From: Chloroflexota bacterium | GTDB taxonomy: Bacteria; Chloroflexota; Anaerolineae; Anaerolineales; Villigracilaceae | Reading direction: 5' to 3' | DNA length: 64,000 bases | Assembly (NCBI GenBank): GCA_029782225.1 | Contig: JAKOVF010000440.1 | Location: 55,635-119,634 of the forward strand | Shown here: positions 8,443-16,805 of the stretch, one piece after another | Layout of the letters: every line of letters starts with the position of its first letter | Position numbering within the stretch: the stretch's first letter is position 1 | Made by a program: the position numbers and the translations under genes | Notes under the pieces: model-generated | The model's input: the letters and a program-made list of their open reading frames with translations, nothing else | What the model was told of the DNA's origin: nothing | The model's database searches: none

Positions 8443-10086
8443 ATGTTGCAGGAAGCAAATGCGGGCAAAAAAGGAATATCTTCTACGAAGCAAGTCAGTA
8501 GTTTTGTCCTCCAACTGATCAGGCGGTATTGGCTTCTTGGAATTATCTTTATCCTTGGAATCTGGGTACGGACATGGCATTTCGGCGCCATTCCCCCGGG
8601 CCTAAATCCGGATGAAGCCTCGATCGGAGTCGAATCTTATTATCTCTATAAATTTGGGATGGACAGGAATGGGATGGCTTATCCTGTCCATCTGATCTCG
8701 TGGGGAAGCGGGCAGAATGCGCTTTACGCCTATATCATCATGCCTTTTGTGGCGCTGCACGGCCTGAATGCTGAATCCATCCGGTTTCCCATGGCTTTGG
8801 CTGGGATTTTGTCCCTGCCGCTGATGTATTTTGCAGGGAAGCGAATGGGGGGAGAGAAATTTGGTCTGCTGGCCATGTTCTTTCTGGCAATTTCTCCCTG
8901 GCACGTTGTCAATTCACGCTGGGCGGTTGAGTCGAATATTTTGCCATTCATCTTCTTGCTTGGGTTTACTTTCTTCCTTGAAGCAGAGCGAGACGGACGA
9001 TGGTTTATCGCGGCGATGGTGTGCTTTTCCCTCTGCTTATATGCCTATGGAACTGCCTATGTCGCCATACCTGTTTTCCTGGTAATCGGCATCCTGATGG
9101 CTTTGTATCTAAGGAAGATAAAGCCGCTTTATCTCGCGATAGGTTCGGGTGTTTTTCTACTTCTGAGTATGCCCATCATCCTGTTTGTTTTGATCAATGT
9201 ATTCAAATGGGAGACAATCATGCTCGGTGGGATCACGATCCCGCGTCTACCGGTGGAAGCCAGATATGAATTGTTAGCCGCTATGTTTTCGGGTTCGCCC
9301 GGGGCGGAGATCAAGTCAAACCTGGCGACCATGTTCCAGCTTCTCTGGACTCAGGAGGATGCCTTTATTTGGAATTATGTCCCCACATTTGGATATTTCT
9401 ATAAATGGACCTTTCCTCTCATCGCCGTCGGTTTCTTTCTGTTGATCAAATCGCTGCAAGATCTAAAATCGCAAAACACATTTGGTCTCTGGCTTTTGTT
9501 TTCCTGGCTGGTCGCTTCCTTGATGGTCGGGAGTGTACACCCGGTCAATCTAACCCGCCTCAACATTATTTTCATACCGCTTATCTTTTGTGTCGTGATA
9601 TTTCTGGTTGAAATCGGAAAATACAGCAGGTATATCCTGCCTGCTTCGGTGATCGTATTTTCTGTCTCATTTGTTTTCTTCGTCCGGGCGTATTTTGGGG
9701 ATGAATATTATCGCCGTGCCAGCGAAGCCTTCAACGCCGGAATTATCCCCGCCATCGAATATGCAACGGACAATACCAGCACCCCCTTAATATGTATCAC
9801 AGACAAGACGCGCTTCGTTTATATATATGCATTGTTCGTAGAGAAAATTCATCCTTCTGAGTATCTAGACCATCTGGAATGGATCCTGCCTGAGTTTCAC
9901 CCTCTCGACCCTTCTCGGACGCCCAGAGCCCTGGGCCGTTTCAGATTTGATCTGAACGATTGCGTGGCTTACCCGGATTCGATCTATATTCTCAAGCTCA
10001 ACGAGCCAGTCCCGAATTTGGTCATTGCTTATAAGGACAAGCGATTTGGAAAATACGTGGTCCACTTGCCTAAGAACGGTCCGTAA
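8443..10086 (+). CDS. GT-C membrane glycosyltransferase (PMT/ArnT-like)
   Basis: A 547-residue integral membrane protein with about ten to twelve hydrophobic helices. The first periplasmic loop carries PPGLNPDEASIGVESYYLY, which places an acidic residue (Asp-Glu) after the first helix, as in the PMT/ArnT superfamily using polyprenyl-phosphate sugars. The SPWHVVNSRWAVESN motif is typical of the bacterial PMT_2-type proteins. The C-terminal 120 residues are soluble. It should transfer a sugar from a lipid carrier on the outer side of the membrane. The gene starts five bases after the dehydrogenase stop. Donor and acceptor are unknown. Confidence 0.8.
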   Translation: MLQEANAGKKGISSTKQVSSFVLQLIRRYWLLGIIFILGIWVRTWHFGAIPPGLNPDEASIGVESYYLYKFGMDRNGMAYPVHLISWGSGQNALYAYIIMPFVALHGLNAESIRFPMALAGILSLPLMYFAGKRMGGEKFGLLAMFFLAISPWHVVNSRWAVESNILPFIFLLGFTFFLEAERDGRWFIAAMVCFSLCLYAYGTAYVAIPVFLVIGILMALYLRKIKPLYLAIGSGVFLLLSMPIILFVLINVFKWETIMLGGITIPRLPVEARYELLAAMFSGSPGAEIKSNLATMFQLLWTQEDAFIWNYVPTFGYFYKWTFPLIAVGFFLLIKSLQDLKSQNTFGLWLLFSWLVASLMVGSVHPVNLTRLNIIFIPLIFCVVIFLVEIGKYSRYILPASVIVFSVSFVFFVRAYFGDEYYRRASEAFNAGIIPAIEYATDNTSTPLICITDKTRFVYIYALFVEKIHPSEYLDHLEWILPEFHPLDPSRTPRALGRFRFDLNDCVAYPDSIYILKLNEPVPNLVIAYKDKRFGKYVVHLPKNGP

Positions 10087-10115
10087 ATAGTGAGCGATTC
10101 AAGGATAGTAAAATA

Positions 10116-11276
10116 ATGGATTTCATCAGGAGACGAGGCCTGTTATTTGTAAGCGTATTGCTTTTTGCTGTTTCGCTCTTTATCCGTTATCGGATACGCG
10201 GCTGGTTCAATTGGGATATGTATTGGATGCAGGGATGGTACCTGCACTTGTACCAGGATGGCTGGAAAGGCCTGGCCGACCCATCATTTTCAAATTATCC
10301 GCCTGCTTATCTGTATCTCTTGTGGTTTTCCACTCTGTTTTCACGCTGGCTTGGGCCCTTGATCTCTCTGAAGATCATCCCGACTGCCTTCGACTTCATT
10401 TCCATGTATGTTGTGTTTCTGATGGCGCGGATGCGTTACAAGGATGACGTGCCGTATCTATTGGCCGCGGTTTTCTTTATCCTTCCAACAGTCATGGTCA
10501 ATAGTTCTGCCTGGGGGCAAATTGACAGCATGTATACGTCTTTTTTGCTGGTTTGCGCCTATCTGCTCTTGAAGGAAAAACCATTCTGGGCTTTGCTGGC
10601 GTTTGGTGTTGCGTTTTCCTTCAAAGCTCAATCCATCTTCCTTTTACCTTTCCTGGGAATCATGTTTCTGAAAAGGAAGATCGCCGGGTATCACTTCCTG
10701 GTGATCCCACTTGTCTATGTGCTGTTGGCTTTCCCTGCAGTATTGATTGGACGAAGCTGGGGAAGCATTCTCGACTTGTATGTTGGTCAGGTCGATCAGT
10801 TCCGCGATCTGGCAAAGAACGCGCCGAACCTCTATATGTTCATTCCCAATGTCTATTATGATGTGGGGTTGAAAATAGGACTGGCCCTCTTTGCTGTGTG
10901 CATGGCCGTCTGGGCCTGGATAAGCTGGCGCTCAAAAGTTGCTCTGACCCCAGGCAGGATCATGCTCATGGCGCTGACCAGTCTTGCCCTCGTGCCGTTC
11001 CTTCTCCCGAAAATGCACGATCGTTATTTCTATCCGGCCGACGTTTTTTCCTTTGCAGCGATGCTCTTCAACCCGGAAATGTGGTTTGTTCCGCTTCTTT
11101 ACCAGCTTAGTTCCGGGCTGGCCTATACGATCTTCCTTTTCAAAATGCCTGTGGTGCTGGTGCAGATCGGGGCAATCATCAATACCTTCACAGTTATCTA
11201 TGTGGTGTGGAAGCAACTTGCATCCCTGCGCGAGCCCAAACCCAGTAAAATAGTGGGTGTAGTTGAAACTCAGTAA
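10116..11276 (+). CDS. Gpi18/PIG-V-like GT-C mannosyltransferase
   Basis: A 386-residue membrane protein with about nine or ten helices. An early WFNWDMYWMQGWYLHLYQDG loop supplies the acidic catalytic site. The motifs SAWGQIDSMY and PKMHDRYFYPADVF are those of bacterial relatives of the eukaryotic Gpi18/PIG-V mannosyltransferases. It probably uses a polyprenyl-phosphate hexose and acts on the outer face of the membrane. An AAGGAT site lies upstream of the ATG. It lies 29 bases after the previous GT-C gene. The donor sugar is not proven by the sequence. Confidence 0.78.
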   Translation: MDFIRRRGLLFVSVLLFAVSLFIRYRIRGWFNWDMYWMQGWYLHLYQDGWKGLADPSFSNYPPAYLYLLWFSTLFSRWLGPLISLKIIPTAFDFISMYVVFLMARMRYKDDVPYLLAAVFFILPTVMVNSSAWGQIDSMYTSFLLVCAYLLLKEKPFWALLAFGVAFSFKAQSIFLLPFLGIMFLKRKIAGYHFLVIPLVYVLLAFPAVLIGRSWGSILDLYVGQVDQFRDLAKNAPNLYMFIPNVYYDVGLKIGLALFAVCMAVWAWISWRSKVALTPGRIMLMALTSLALVPFLLPKMHDRYFYPADVFSFAAMLFNPEMWFVPLLYQLSSGLAYTIFLFKMPVVLVQIGAIINTFTVIYVVWKQLASLREPKPSKIVGVVETQ

Positions 11277-11292
11277 GGAATTGTAGTGGAAA

Positions 11293-12054
11293 ATGAATAC
11301 ATCGAAGAGCGTATTGGTCACCGGCGCAGGTGGCGGGATTGGGCGTGCCTGCATCCATCACTTTGCAGAAAAAGGCTGGCGTGTCATCGGCGTGGACCGG
11401 TCTGATTTCGGCGCGGGCTTCCCCGAAAACGGACGTTTTATCAAAGCCGACATCTCCCATCCCGATTCCGCCGAGCAGATCTTCCACCAGGCACGGGATT
11501 TTCATCCCACGCTGGATGCATTGGTCAACAATGCCGCGGTGCAGGTGGCAAAGCCGTTGGTCGAAACAACTGTCGAGGAGTGGGACGCGGTGATGGCATC
11601 CAATCTGCGCTCGGTGTTCCTGTTCGTCAAACTGGCACATCCGTTGATGAAGGCCGCGGGAGGCGGCGCCATCGTGAATGTTTCTTCTGTCCATGCCATC
11701 CAGACTTCCGCGAACATCGCCGCGTATGCCGCATCGAAAGGTGGACTGCTTGCGCTCACGCGCGCGCTGGCAATCGAGTTTGCGCCCGACAACATCCGTG
11801 TCAATGCGATCCTGCCCGGTGCAGTGGACACTCCCATGCTGCGCGCTGGATTGGGGCGCGGCCACGTCGGTCACGGTGACATGCAGGAGCGGCTCGATAA
11901 TCTGGCGCGCAAGACTGTCAACGGGCGGGTTGGGACTCCCGAAGAGATTGCCCATGCGATTTACTTCCTCGCCGATAATGAGCAATCATCGTTCATGACC
12001 GGCCAGGCCCTCGTGGTGGACGGCGGCGCAACAGCTCGATTAAGCACTGAATAA
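11293..12054 (+). CDS. Short-chain dehydrogenase/reductase
   Basis: A 253-residue classical SDR. TGAGGGIG (about 11-18) binds the cofactor and NNAAVQ is the structural motif. The catalytic Ser is in VNVSSVHA and the YAASK pair (Tyr, Lys) is at about 143-147. An Asp at the end of beta 2 (GVDRSDF) favours NAD over NADP. The C-terminal FMTGQALVVDGG is standard for the family. It sits in the glycan operon and its stop overlaps the next start (TAATG), so it may reduce or epimerise a sugar precursor, but the substrate is unknown. Confidence 0.88.
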   Translation: MNTSKSVLVTGAGGGIGRACIHHFAEKGWRVIGVDRSDFGAGFPENGRFIKADISHPDSAEQIFHQARDFHPTLDALVNNAAVQVAKPLVETTVEEWDAVMASNLRSVFLFVKLAHPLMKAAGGGAIVNVSSVHAIQTSANIAAYAASKGGLLALTRALAIEFAPDNIRVNAILPGAVDTPMLRAGLGRGHVGHGDMQERLDNLARKTVNGRVGTPEEIAHAIYFLADNEQSSFMTGQALVVDGGATARLSTE

Positions 12055-12428
12055 TGAAGAAGAGAGAGAAATACTATTTTGATGTAAAGATCAAAATAGC
12101 CCGCGCTTTGTTCTTCACAAACGCCTTGCTCTGGCTGGGCTTTGGTATCTTCATGTTCAGACAATTTAACAGCCTCAGTAAAGGCGCCTCGCCATTTCTT
12201 GTGGCTTTCTTTCTGCTGGTCATTGCCGGGAGCATGCTCGCCAGCGGGATTATGATCGCCAACAGGATTCGATGGGCCTATTATTTTGCGATGGTTGCCC
12301 TTGCCATGAATATCGTGCTGAACTTTTTTGGTTTGTTCGGCATTCTTAACTTCATCTCTGTCCTGCTTGATATTGTTCTTATCATGATTCTTATCTCCTT
12401 TACCAGGCTCTATTTTGAAAACGCATGA
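12054..12428 (+). CDS. Small four-helix membrane protein, unknown function
   Basis: A 124-residue protein, mostly hydrophobic, with about four predicted membrane helices (roughly 14-33, 47-67, 74-93, 98-118) and a basic N terminus. No catalytic motif is seen. It overlaps the SDR stop by one base and the next gene by four (ATGA), so it is clearly translated with the operon. Small helical proteins of this kind in glycan operons are often accessory subunits, but nothing in the sequence shows a role. Confidence 0.7.
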   Translation: MKKREKYYFDVKIKIARALFFTNALLWLGFGIFMFRQFNSLSKGASPFLVAFFLLVIAGSMLASGIMIANRIRWAYYFAMVALAMNIVLNFFGLFGILNFISVLLDIVLIMILISFTRLYFENA

Positions 12429-13240
12429 AAACCACGCTGAAATCAATCCTGCCTGCCTCGCTTCTGCAAACCGCGCGCAATGCCTATGATGGTCTTCGCC
12501 GCATCCCGGAATTACCCGCCGCTTACCTGCATCCCTGGCGGCATGAAAGTGTTCGTCGTCTTACCGAGCTTAAGGACGTTCACAAAGGCAAACGTGTTTT
12601 TATCATTGGGAATGGTCCTTCGCTTCGTCAAACCGACCTCACCCGGCTCAAACACGAGTTTACCTTTGGGATGAATCGCATCTATTTGCTATTTCCGGAG
12701 CTTGGGTTTTCCACAACCTATCTTGTTTCGATCAACGACCTGGTCATTGAGCAATGTGCGAGCGAGATGACTGCGCTGGGTCTCCCCAAATTCCTGGCGT
12801 GGCGTTCGCACCGTCACTTCCCGGCTAATTTATCAATTTCCCAACTTCCGACCTTTCTCTACACTACCTATACCGGTCCAGGTTTCTCGCGCGATGTGCG
12901 CGGGCGTGTCTGGGAGGGAGCCACTGTAACCAATGTTGCGCTTCAGCTTGCATTTCACATGGGCTTTCAGCAGGTTGTCCTGATTGGCGTGGATCATAAC
13001 TTCACATCCAAAGGGGACGCGAATAAGACCGTTGTCTCGGAGGGTGATGATCCCAACCATTTTTCTCCCGCCTATTTTGGAAAGGGATTCCGCTGGCAGC
13101 TACCCGACCTCGACACTTCGGAAATCGGCTATTCTTTCGCGCGTGACGCGTACCACAAAGCGGGGCGGGAAGTGCTGGATGCAACGGTGGGCGGTAGGCT
13201 GACCATCTTTTCCAAAGTGGACTACAATTCCCTCTTCTAA
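12425..13240 (+). CDS. DUF115/GT42-like glycosyltransferase candidate
   Basis: A 271-residue soluble protein. FIIGNGPSLRQTDLTRL (about 59-75) closely resembles the nucleotide-binding start of the Campylobacter Cst sialyltransferases (GT42) and of DUF115 proteins. A second block, NVALQLAFHMGFQQVVLIGVDHNF, matches the AVAIALGYKEIYLSGIDFY-like helix-strand of that fold. I compare with Cst-II from memory, not by alignment. A CMP-sugar synthetase is encoded 6.5 kb upstream in the same direction, which would supply such a donor. The DUF115 family also contains MptE-like enzymes and MAF flagellin glycosylation proteins, so the activity is a hypothesis. Confidence 0.65.
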   Translation: MKTTLKSILPASLLQTARNAYDGLRRIPELPAAYLHPWRHESVRRLTELKDVHKGKRVFIIGNGPSLRQTDLTRLKHEFTFGMNRIYLLFPELGFSTTYLVSINDLVIEQCASEMTALGLPKFLAWRSHRHFPANLSISQLPTFLYTTYTGPGFSRDVRGRVWEGATVTNVALQLAFHMGFQQVVLIGVDHNFTSKGDANKTVVSEGDDPNHFSPAYFGKGFRWQLPDLDTSEIGYSFARDAYHKAGREVLDATVGGRLTIFSKVDYNSLF

Positions 13241-13244
13241 CTTG

Positions 13245-14759
13245 ATGAACTCCTCGCTTCTTTCTGGATCACGTACCTGGCGCGCGCTCCTCATCATTCT
13301 CCTCGCATTGGGCGGACTCCTCCGCCTCATTGACATCACCGACCCCCCGTTGGACTTCCAGCCCTCGCGTCAGCTCCGCAATTCGTTGGTGGCGCAGGGT
13401 ATTTATTATTCACTTCTGCCCTCTGCTACTCCTGAACAACGAGCGCTGACTGCTTCCTTTGCGCGCTCAGTAGGACAATATGAACCCCCCATTGACGAAT
13501 CCCTCGTAGCCGTAACCTACTTCCTTACCGGCGGAGAATCCTATGCAGCCGCACGGATTTGGTCCACGCTCTTCTGGCTCGCGGCAGGACTGGCCCTGTT
13601 CGATCTCATGCGCCGCGCATTTTCTCCCTGGGCCGCTTTACTTGGGCTTGCCTACTATCTCGTCTTGCCCTTCTCTGTGCAGGCCAGCCGCTCCTTCCAA
13701 CCTGACCCATTGATGACCTCGGCCTTTGTGATCGGGATGTGTTTTCTGTATAGGTGGTCGGAAACCCTCACCCCCAGCCCCTCTCCCGGGGGGAGAAGGG
13801 AGCAGAGTTGGAAGTGGGCCATCCTCGCGGGCATCTTCCTCGGCTTCGCCGCACTGGTAAAAATCGTTATTGCTTTCTTCGCCGGTGCTGCCGCAGTTGC
13901 ACTCGTCCTGTTCACTCTCAAAAAGGACTTTTGGAAATCGAAGCAAGTGTGGGCGATGGCCGCGTTGATGGTCGTTCCCGCGCTTCTCTATTATGTTCTG
14001 CTCCATCACGGCCGCTCCACCGAATATTTCTTCGCGTGGACTGTTGATCTTCTAAAGCTCATCACCAGCACAGACTTTTACACCAAATGGCTGGCGTTTA
14101 TCGGAAGCCTCTTTGGATTAACGGTGATCTTCCTCAGCCTGGCAGGCGCGTTGCTCGCCAAGCCGCGGATGAGATGGCTGCTCGTCAGTCTATGGGTTGG
14201 TTATCTGCTGTACGGACTCACGCTTCCGTTCCAGATGTACACGCATAGTTATTATCATATCCAGCTAATCCCCATCGTTGCAATTGGATTGGCCGGGGCG
14301 CTGAGTCCGCTTTTGGAAACGGCAGCCGCTCAAAGCGCGGCAGGACGCGTGGCCTTCGTCGCCTTGATCGCCGCAGTGATCGGATATCAGGCCTGGGCTG
14401 CGCGGTCCGTTTTGATCGCAGAGGATTTCCGTCACGAACCCGCGTTCTGGAGGGAAGTGGGTCAGGTTATCCCCGCCGACGCGGACGTGATCGGGCTGAC
14501 GCAGGATTATGGCTTTCGTCTGATGCTGTGGGGCTGGCGTAAGGTGAGCCTGTGGCCGCTCAGCACGGACCTGAGCGAAGAGCGCGGCGCTTCTCTCAAT
14601 GCCGAGGGCGATTTCGCCGATTTGACCGCGGGCAAGGAATATTTTCTTGTCACCGCGTTTGGGCAGTTGGACAAGCAGCCTGATTTGAAGGCAATTCTCG
14701 ATCAGTATCCCATCGCTGCAGAAGGCGATGGGTATGTGCTGTATGATTTGAGAAAATGA
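13245..14759 (+). CDS. ArnT/PMT-like membrane glycosyltransferase, copy 1
   Basis: A 504-residue GT-C protein. The first loop DITDPPLDFQPSRQL carries the acidic site, and ASRSFQPDPLM follows at about 147-157. About ten membrane helices precede a soluble C-terminal domain of about 110 residues. It is a paralog of the gene at 16806, with matching motifs along the whole length. The segment LTPSPSPGGRREQ (about 175-187) is encoded by a palindromic repeat inserted in frame. The ATG at 13245 is preferred to the TTG at 13242. The end overlaps the next gene by four bases. Confidence 0.82.
   Translation: MNSSLLSGSRTWRALLIILLALGGLLRLIDITDPPLDFQPSRQLRNSLVAQGIYYSLLPSATPEQRALTASFARSVGQYEPPIDESLVAVTYFLTGGESYAAARIWSTLFWLAAGLALFDLMRRAFSPWAALLGLAYYLVLPFSVQASRSFQPDPLMTSAFVIGMCFLYRWSETLTPSPSPGGRREQSWKWAILAGIFLGFAALVKIVIAFFAGAAAVALVLFTLKKDFWKSKQVWAMAALMVVPALLYYVLLHHGRSTEYFFAWTVDLLKLITSTDFYTKWLAFIGSLFGLTVIFLSLAGALLAKPRMRWLLVSLWVGYLLYGLTLPFQMYTHSYYHIQLIPIVAIGLAGALSPLLETAAAQSAAGRVAFVALIAAVIGYQAWAARSVLIAEDFRHEPAFWREVGQVIPADADVIGLTQDYGFRLMLWGWRKVSLWPLSTDLSEERGASLNAEGDFADLTAGKEYFLVTAFGQLDKQPDLKAILDQYPIAAEGDGYVLYDLRK
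13765..13800 (+). repeat. C-rich palindromic repeat inside a coding sequence
   Basis: CCCTCACCCCCAGCCCCTCT followed by CCCGGGGGGAGAAGGG forms a GC-rich hairpin. Read in frame it gives LTPSPSPGGRRE, a peptide well known where this kind of repeat enters a gene. It lies in a loop of a membrane glycosyltransferase and does not break the frame. A related element stands at 55865, upstream of radA. Confidence 0.7.
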
Positions 14760-15682
14760 CCCTTGTCTCCATCATCACTCCCTCTTTCAATCAGGCTGCA
14801 TTTCTTGAGCAGACGATCTTATCCGTTTTGAATCAAGATTATCCGCGCATTGAATACCTTGTCATAGACGGGGCCTCCAACGACAGAAGCGTGGAGATTA
14901 TCAAAAAACACGAAAGCAAACTGGCCTACTGGGTTTCCGAAAAGGACAACGGGCAGGCGGACGCGATCAATAAGGGATTTGCTCGCGCAACTGGCGATGT
15001 CATGGCGTGGTTAAACTCAGATGATTATTATTTGCCGGGGGCCGTCAGTGCGGCAGTGAAAGTGTTTGAAAACAATCCTGATGTTGTGTTGGTTTATGGA
15101 AACATGCTTGCAGTGGATGAGCACGGCAAGACATTCAACGCCCTAAATTACAAACAATTGAGTCTGGAAGACCTGCTGTGTTTTCAGATCATCGGACAGC
15201 CTGCGGTTTTCATGCGTCGTTCCGCTTTGCAAAACCTTCAATTGGATCCTACCTTCCACTTTATGCTTGATCATCGTTTGTGGATTCAACTTGCTGAACG
15301 GGGAAGAATCCTTCATGTCCCACAAACCTGGGCTGCGGCACGCTATCATCCTGCCGCGAAGAACCGCGCTCAGCCTGTCGAGTTTGGACGCGACGCCTTC
15401 CGCATTTTGGATTGGGCAAAGCATGAGCCATCACTGGCGCCTGTGGTAAGCCGAGTCTCGCATCGTGCTCTCGCTTCCGCGTATCGCGTGAATGCCCGTT
15501 ATTTCCTGGATGGAGGCCAGCCCAGCGCAGCACTGTCCGCCTGGATCAAGGCGATGTTCATTCATCCACCCACGGCGTTGGCGCGGTTGAATCTTCTGAT
15601 TTCGAGTCTTTTGAATTTGCTGGGATTGGGGAAATTGAGAGAAGCGATTTTGCAGAGAAGAGAGGCGAGATATGAAAAGTGA
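14756..15682 (+). CDS. Family-2 glycosyltransferase
   Basis: A 308-residue GT-A enzyme. VSIITPSFNQ opens the nucleotide-sugar fold, VIDGASNDRS follows, and AWLNSDDYYLPG supplies the DxD-type metal site. The HFMLDHRLWIQLA block is the acceptor-side motif with the catalytic base. The N-terminal 130 residues are closely similar to the protein encoded at 20837, so the two are paralogs. It overlaps the preceding ArnT-like gene by ATGA. Its TGA stop lies within the left arm of a palindromic repeat. Confidence 0.87.
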   Translation: MTLVSIITPSFNQAAFLEQTILSVLNQDYPRIEYLVIDGASNDRSVEIIKKHESKLAYWVSEKDNGQADAINKGFARATGDVMAWLNSDDYYLPGAVSAAVKVFENNPDVVLVYGNMLAVDEHGKTFNALNYKQLSLEDLLCFQIIGQPAVFMRRSALQNLQLDPTFHFMLDHRLWIQLAERGRILHVPQTWAAARYHPAAKNRAQPVEFGRDAFRILDWAKHEPSLAPVVSRVSHRALASAYRVNARYFLDGGQPSAALSAWIKAMFIHPPTALARLNLLISSLLNLLGLGKLREAILQRREARYEK

Positions 15683-15737
15683 CAGTCACCTTCGTGAAGC
15701 CCTCCGGGCATAGCGAGGGGCCAGATAACTGTCACTT
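15677..15737. repeat. 61-base inverted repeat that contains a stop codon
   Basis: AAGTGACAGT (15677-15686) pairs perfectly with ACTGTCACTT (15728-15737). Between them lie a small CTTCGTGAAG palindrome and a CCCTC/GAGGG pair. The TGA inside the left arm is the stop codon of the glycosyltransferase. The element could also end transcripts arriving from either side, since the genes on both sides converge here. Confidence 0.65.
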
Positions 15738-15749
15738 GCGGCTCGTGCC

Positions 15750-16403
15750 TTAAGGCACAACAACTTTTATCAGGGGGGACTCACCAAAACCAAACAGAAG
15801 GGTGGTTGGGCTGTGTTTTGCCACTCCATAAATCGCCCGTATAAATACTACGTCATCGAAGACTACTGGTTCGACTGGATTATCCAAAGATCGAAACGTC
15901 AGACTTTTGGGGCTGATCTCAGTGCCACTTGCAACCGGTTTGAATTCGCCCCAGTATGGGGCCGAGCTGACGTTATTTACTTCTCTTACATAGATATTCT
16001 TCCAGGGAACAGATATTTTGTCCCCGGGTTTTAGATTCACAACTTTTATACCGAGTTCGACAAACATGTTGCCGGCGGTGGGAACCCATTGGTATTTCGT
16101 GTCAAGATAAACCGTATTAAGGGTTCTCATACTGATAACACTGACTTCGTAATCCCCGTTCGAAACTGACACGCCCATGGGCGCAGGTGTGGGCGATGGT
16201 GGCACCTCGGTGGCAGTAGGCCGAGGTGTGGATGTTGGAGATGGTGTGAATGTTGGAGACGGTGTGAACGTACTGGTCGCGGCTGGCGTATTGGTTGGCG
16301 TTGGAGTTGGCGTAAAAGCGCTGGCGCCGACTGTGCAGGCCGACACAGAGAAAGCAAGACCTATAGAAAGCGCAACATACCTCCAAGAATGGTTCCTGTC
16401 CAT
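15750..16403 (-). CDS. Lipoprotein with Thr/Pro linker and DUF4352-like domain
   Basis: A 217-residue predicted lipoprotein and the only minus-strand gene in the main glycan region. A basic start and hydrophobic stretch end at the lipobox-like FSVSAC (Cys23). Residues 30-75 form a linker rich in TPTPT and TPSPT. The C-terminal 140 residues are a beta-rich domain (VSVSNGDYEVSV, GNMFVELGIKVVN) like the telokin-like DUF4352 fold. RBS AAAGGAGG precedes the ATG. It is likely tethered outside the membrane. No catalytic residues are seen, and binding of a partner is a guess. Confidence 0.75.
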   Translation of the reverse strand: MDRNHSWRYVALSIGLAFSVSACTVGASAFTPTPTPTNTPAATSTFTPSPTFTPSPTSTPRPTATEVPPSPTPAPMGVSVSNGDYEVSVISMRTLNTVYLDTKYQWVPTAGNMFVELGIKVVNLKPGDKISVPWKNIYVREVNNVSSAPYWGEFKPVASGTEISPKSLTFRSLDNPVEPVVFDDVVFIRAIYGVAKHSPTTLLFGFGESPLIKVVVP

Positions 16404-16805
16404 TTCATCCTCCTTTGTCTATAAGTAAGAGCTATCTTTGGTTATGCAAAACAGGACGCCCACCAGATGCTTGTTTGATGACTTCAATTTCACAGCTACA
16501 TCTTGCGTTTGTCACAATTATGACGCTAAACGCTATTTCTTCACCTGAACAGTTAAAAGCAGTACTTCGCGAACGAGAGGGAATACCAGATTTTCGTGAT
16601 CTACTGAGAATTGACATTTCAACCTGTCATTCCAACACCATATTGTCATTATAGAAGCCTGCTCCTCAAAAATCAATGGCCCGCTTAATTCGAAATATTG
16701 CTGGAGGATGCTTCGTTTCAGCCTTTGACCCGATGCTCCAGCCTCGATGGATTTCTACGTTACAATAGGCAGGCGCCCCTTCAGGGATCTCGCAAAGCCT
16801 CGCCG
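16404..16805. other. Non-coding gap between divergent genes
   Basis: About 400 bases separate the minus-strand lipoprotein and the plus-strand ArnT-like gene. The short open frames here (for example 16415-16654) have no ribosome binding site and no recognisable protein features. Promoters for both genes should lie here, but no convincing -35/-10 pair was found by eye. Confidence 0.5.

Noticed and set aside
16415..16654. Small plus-strand frame of 79 codons between divergent genes
   Set aside because: No RBS, no signal or domain, and another equally long frame on the opposite strand. Chance is enough to explain it.
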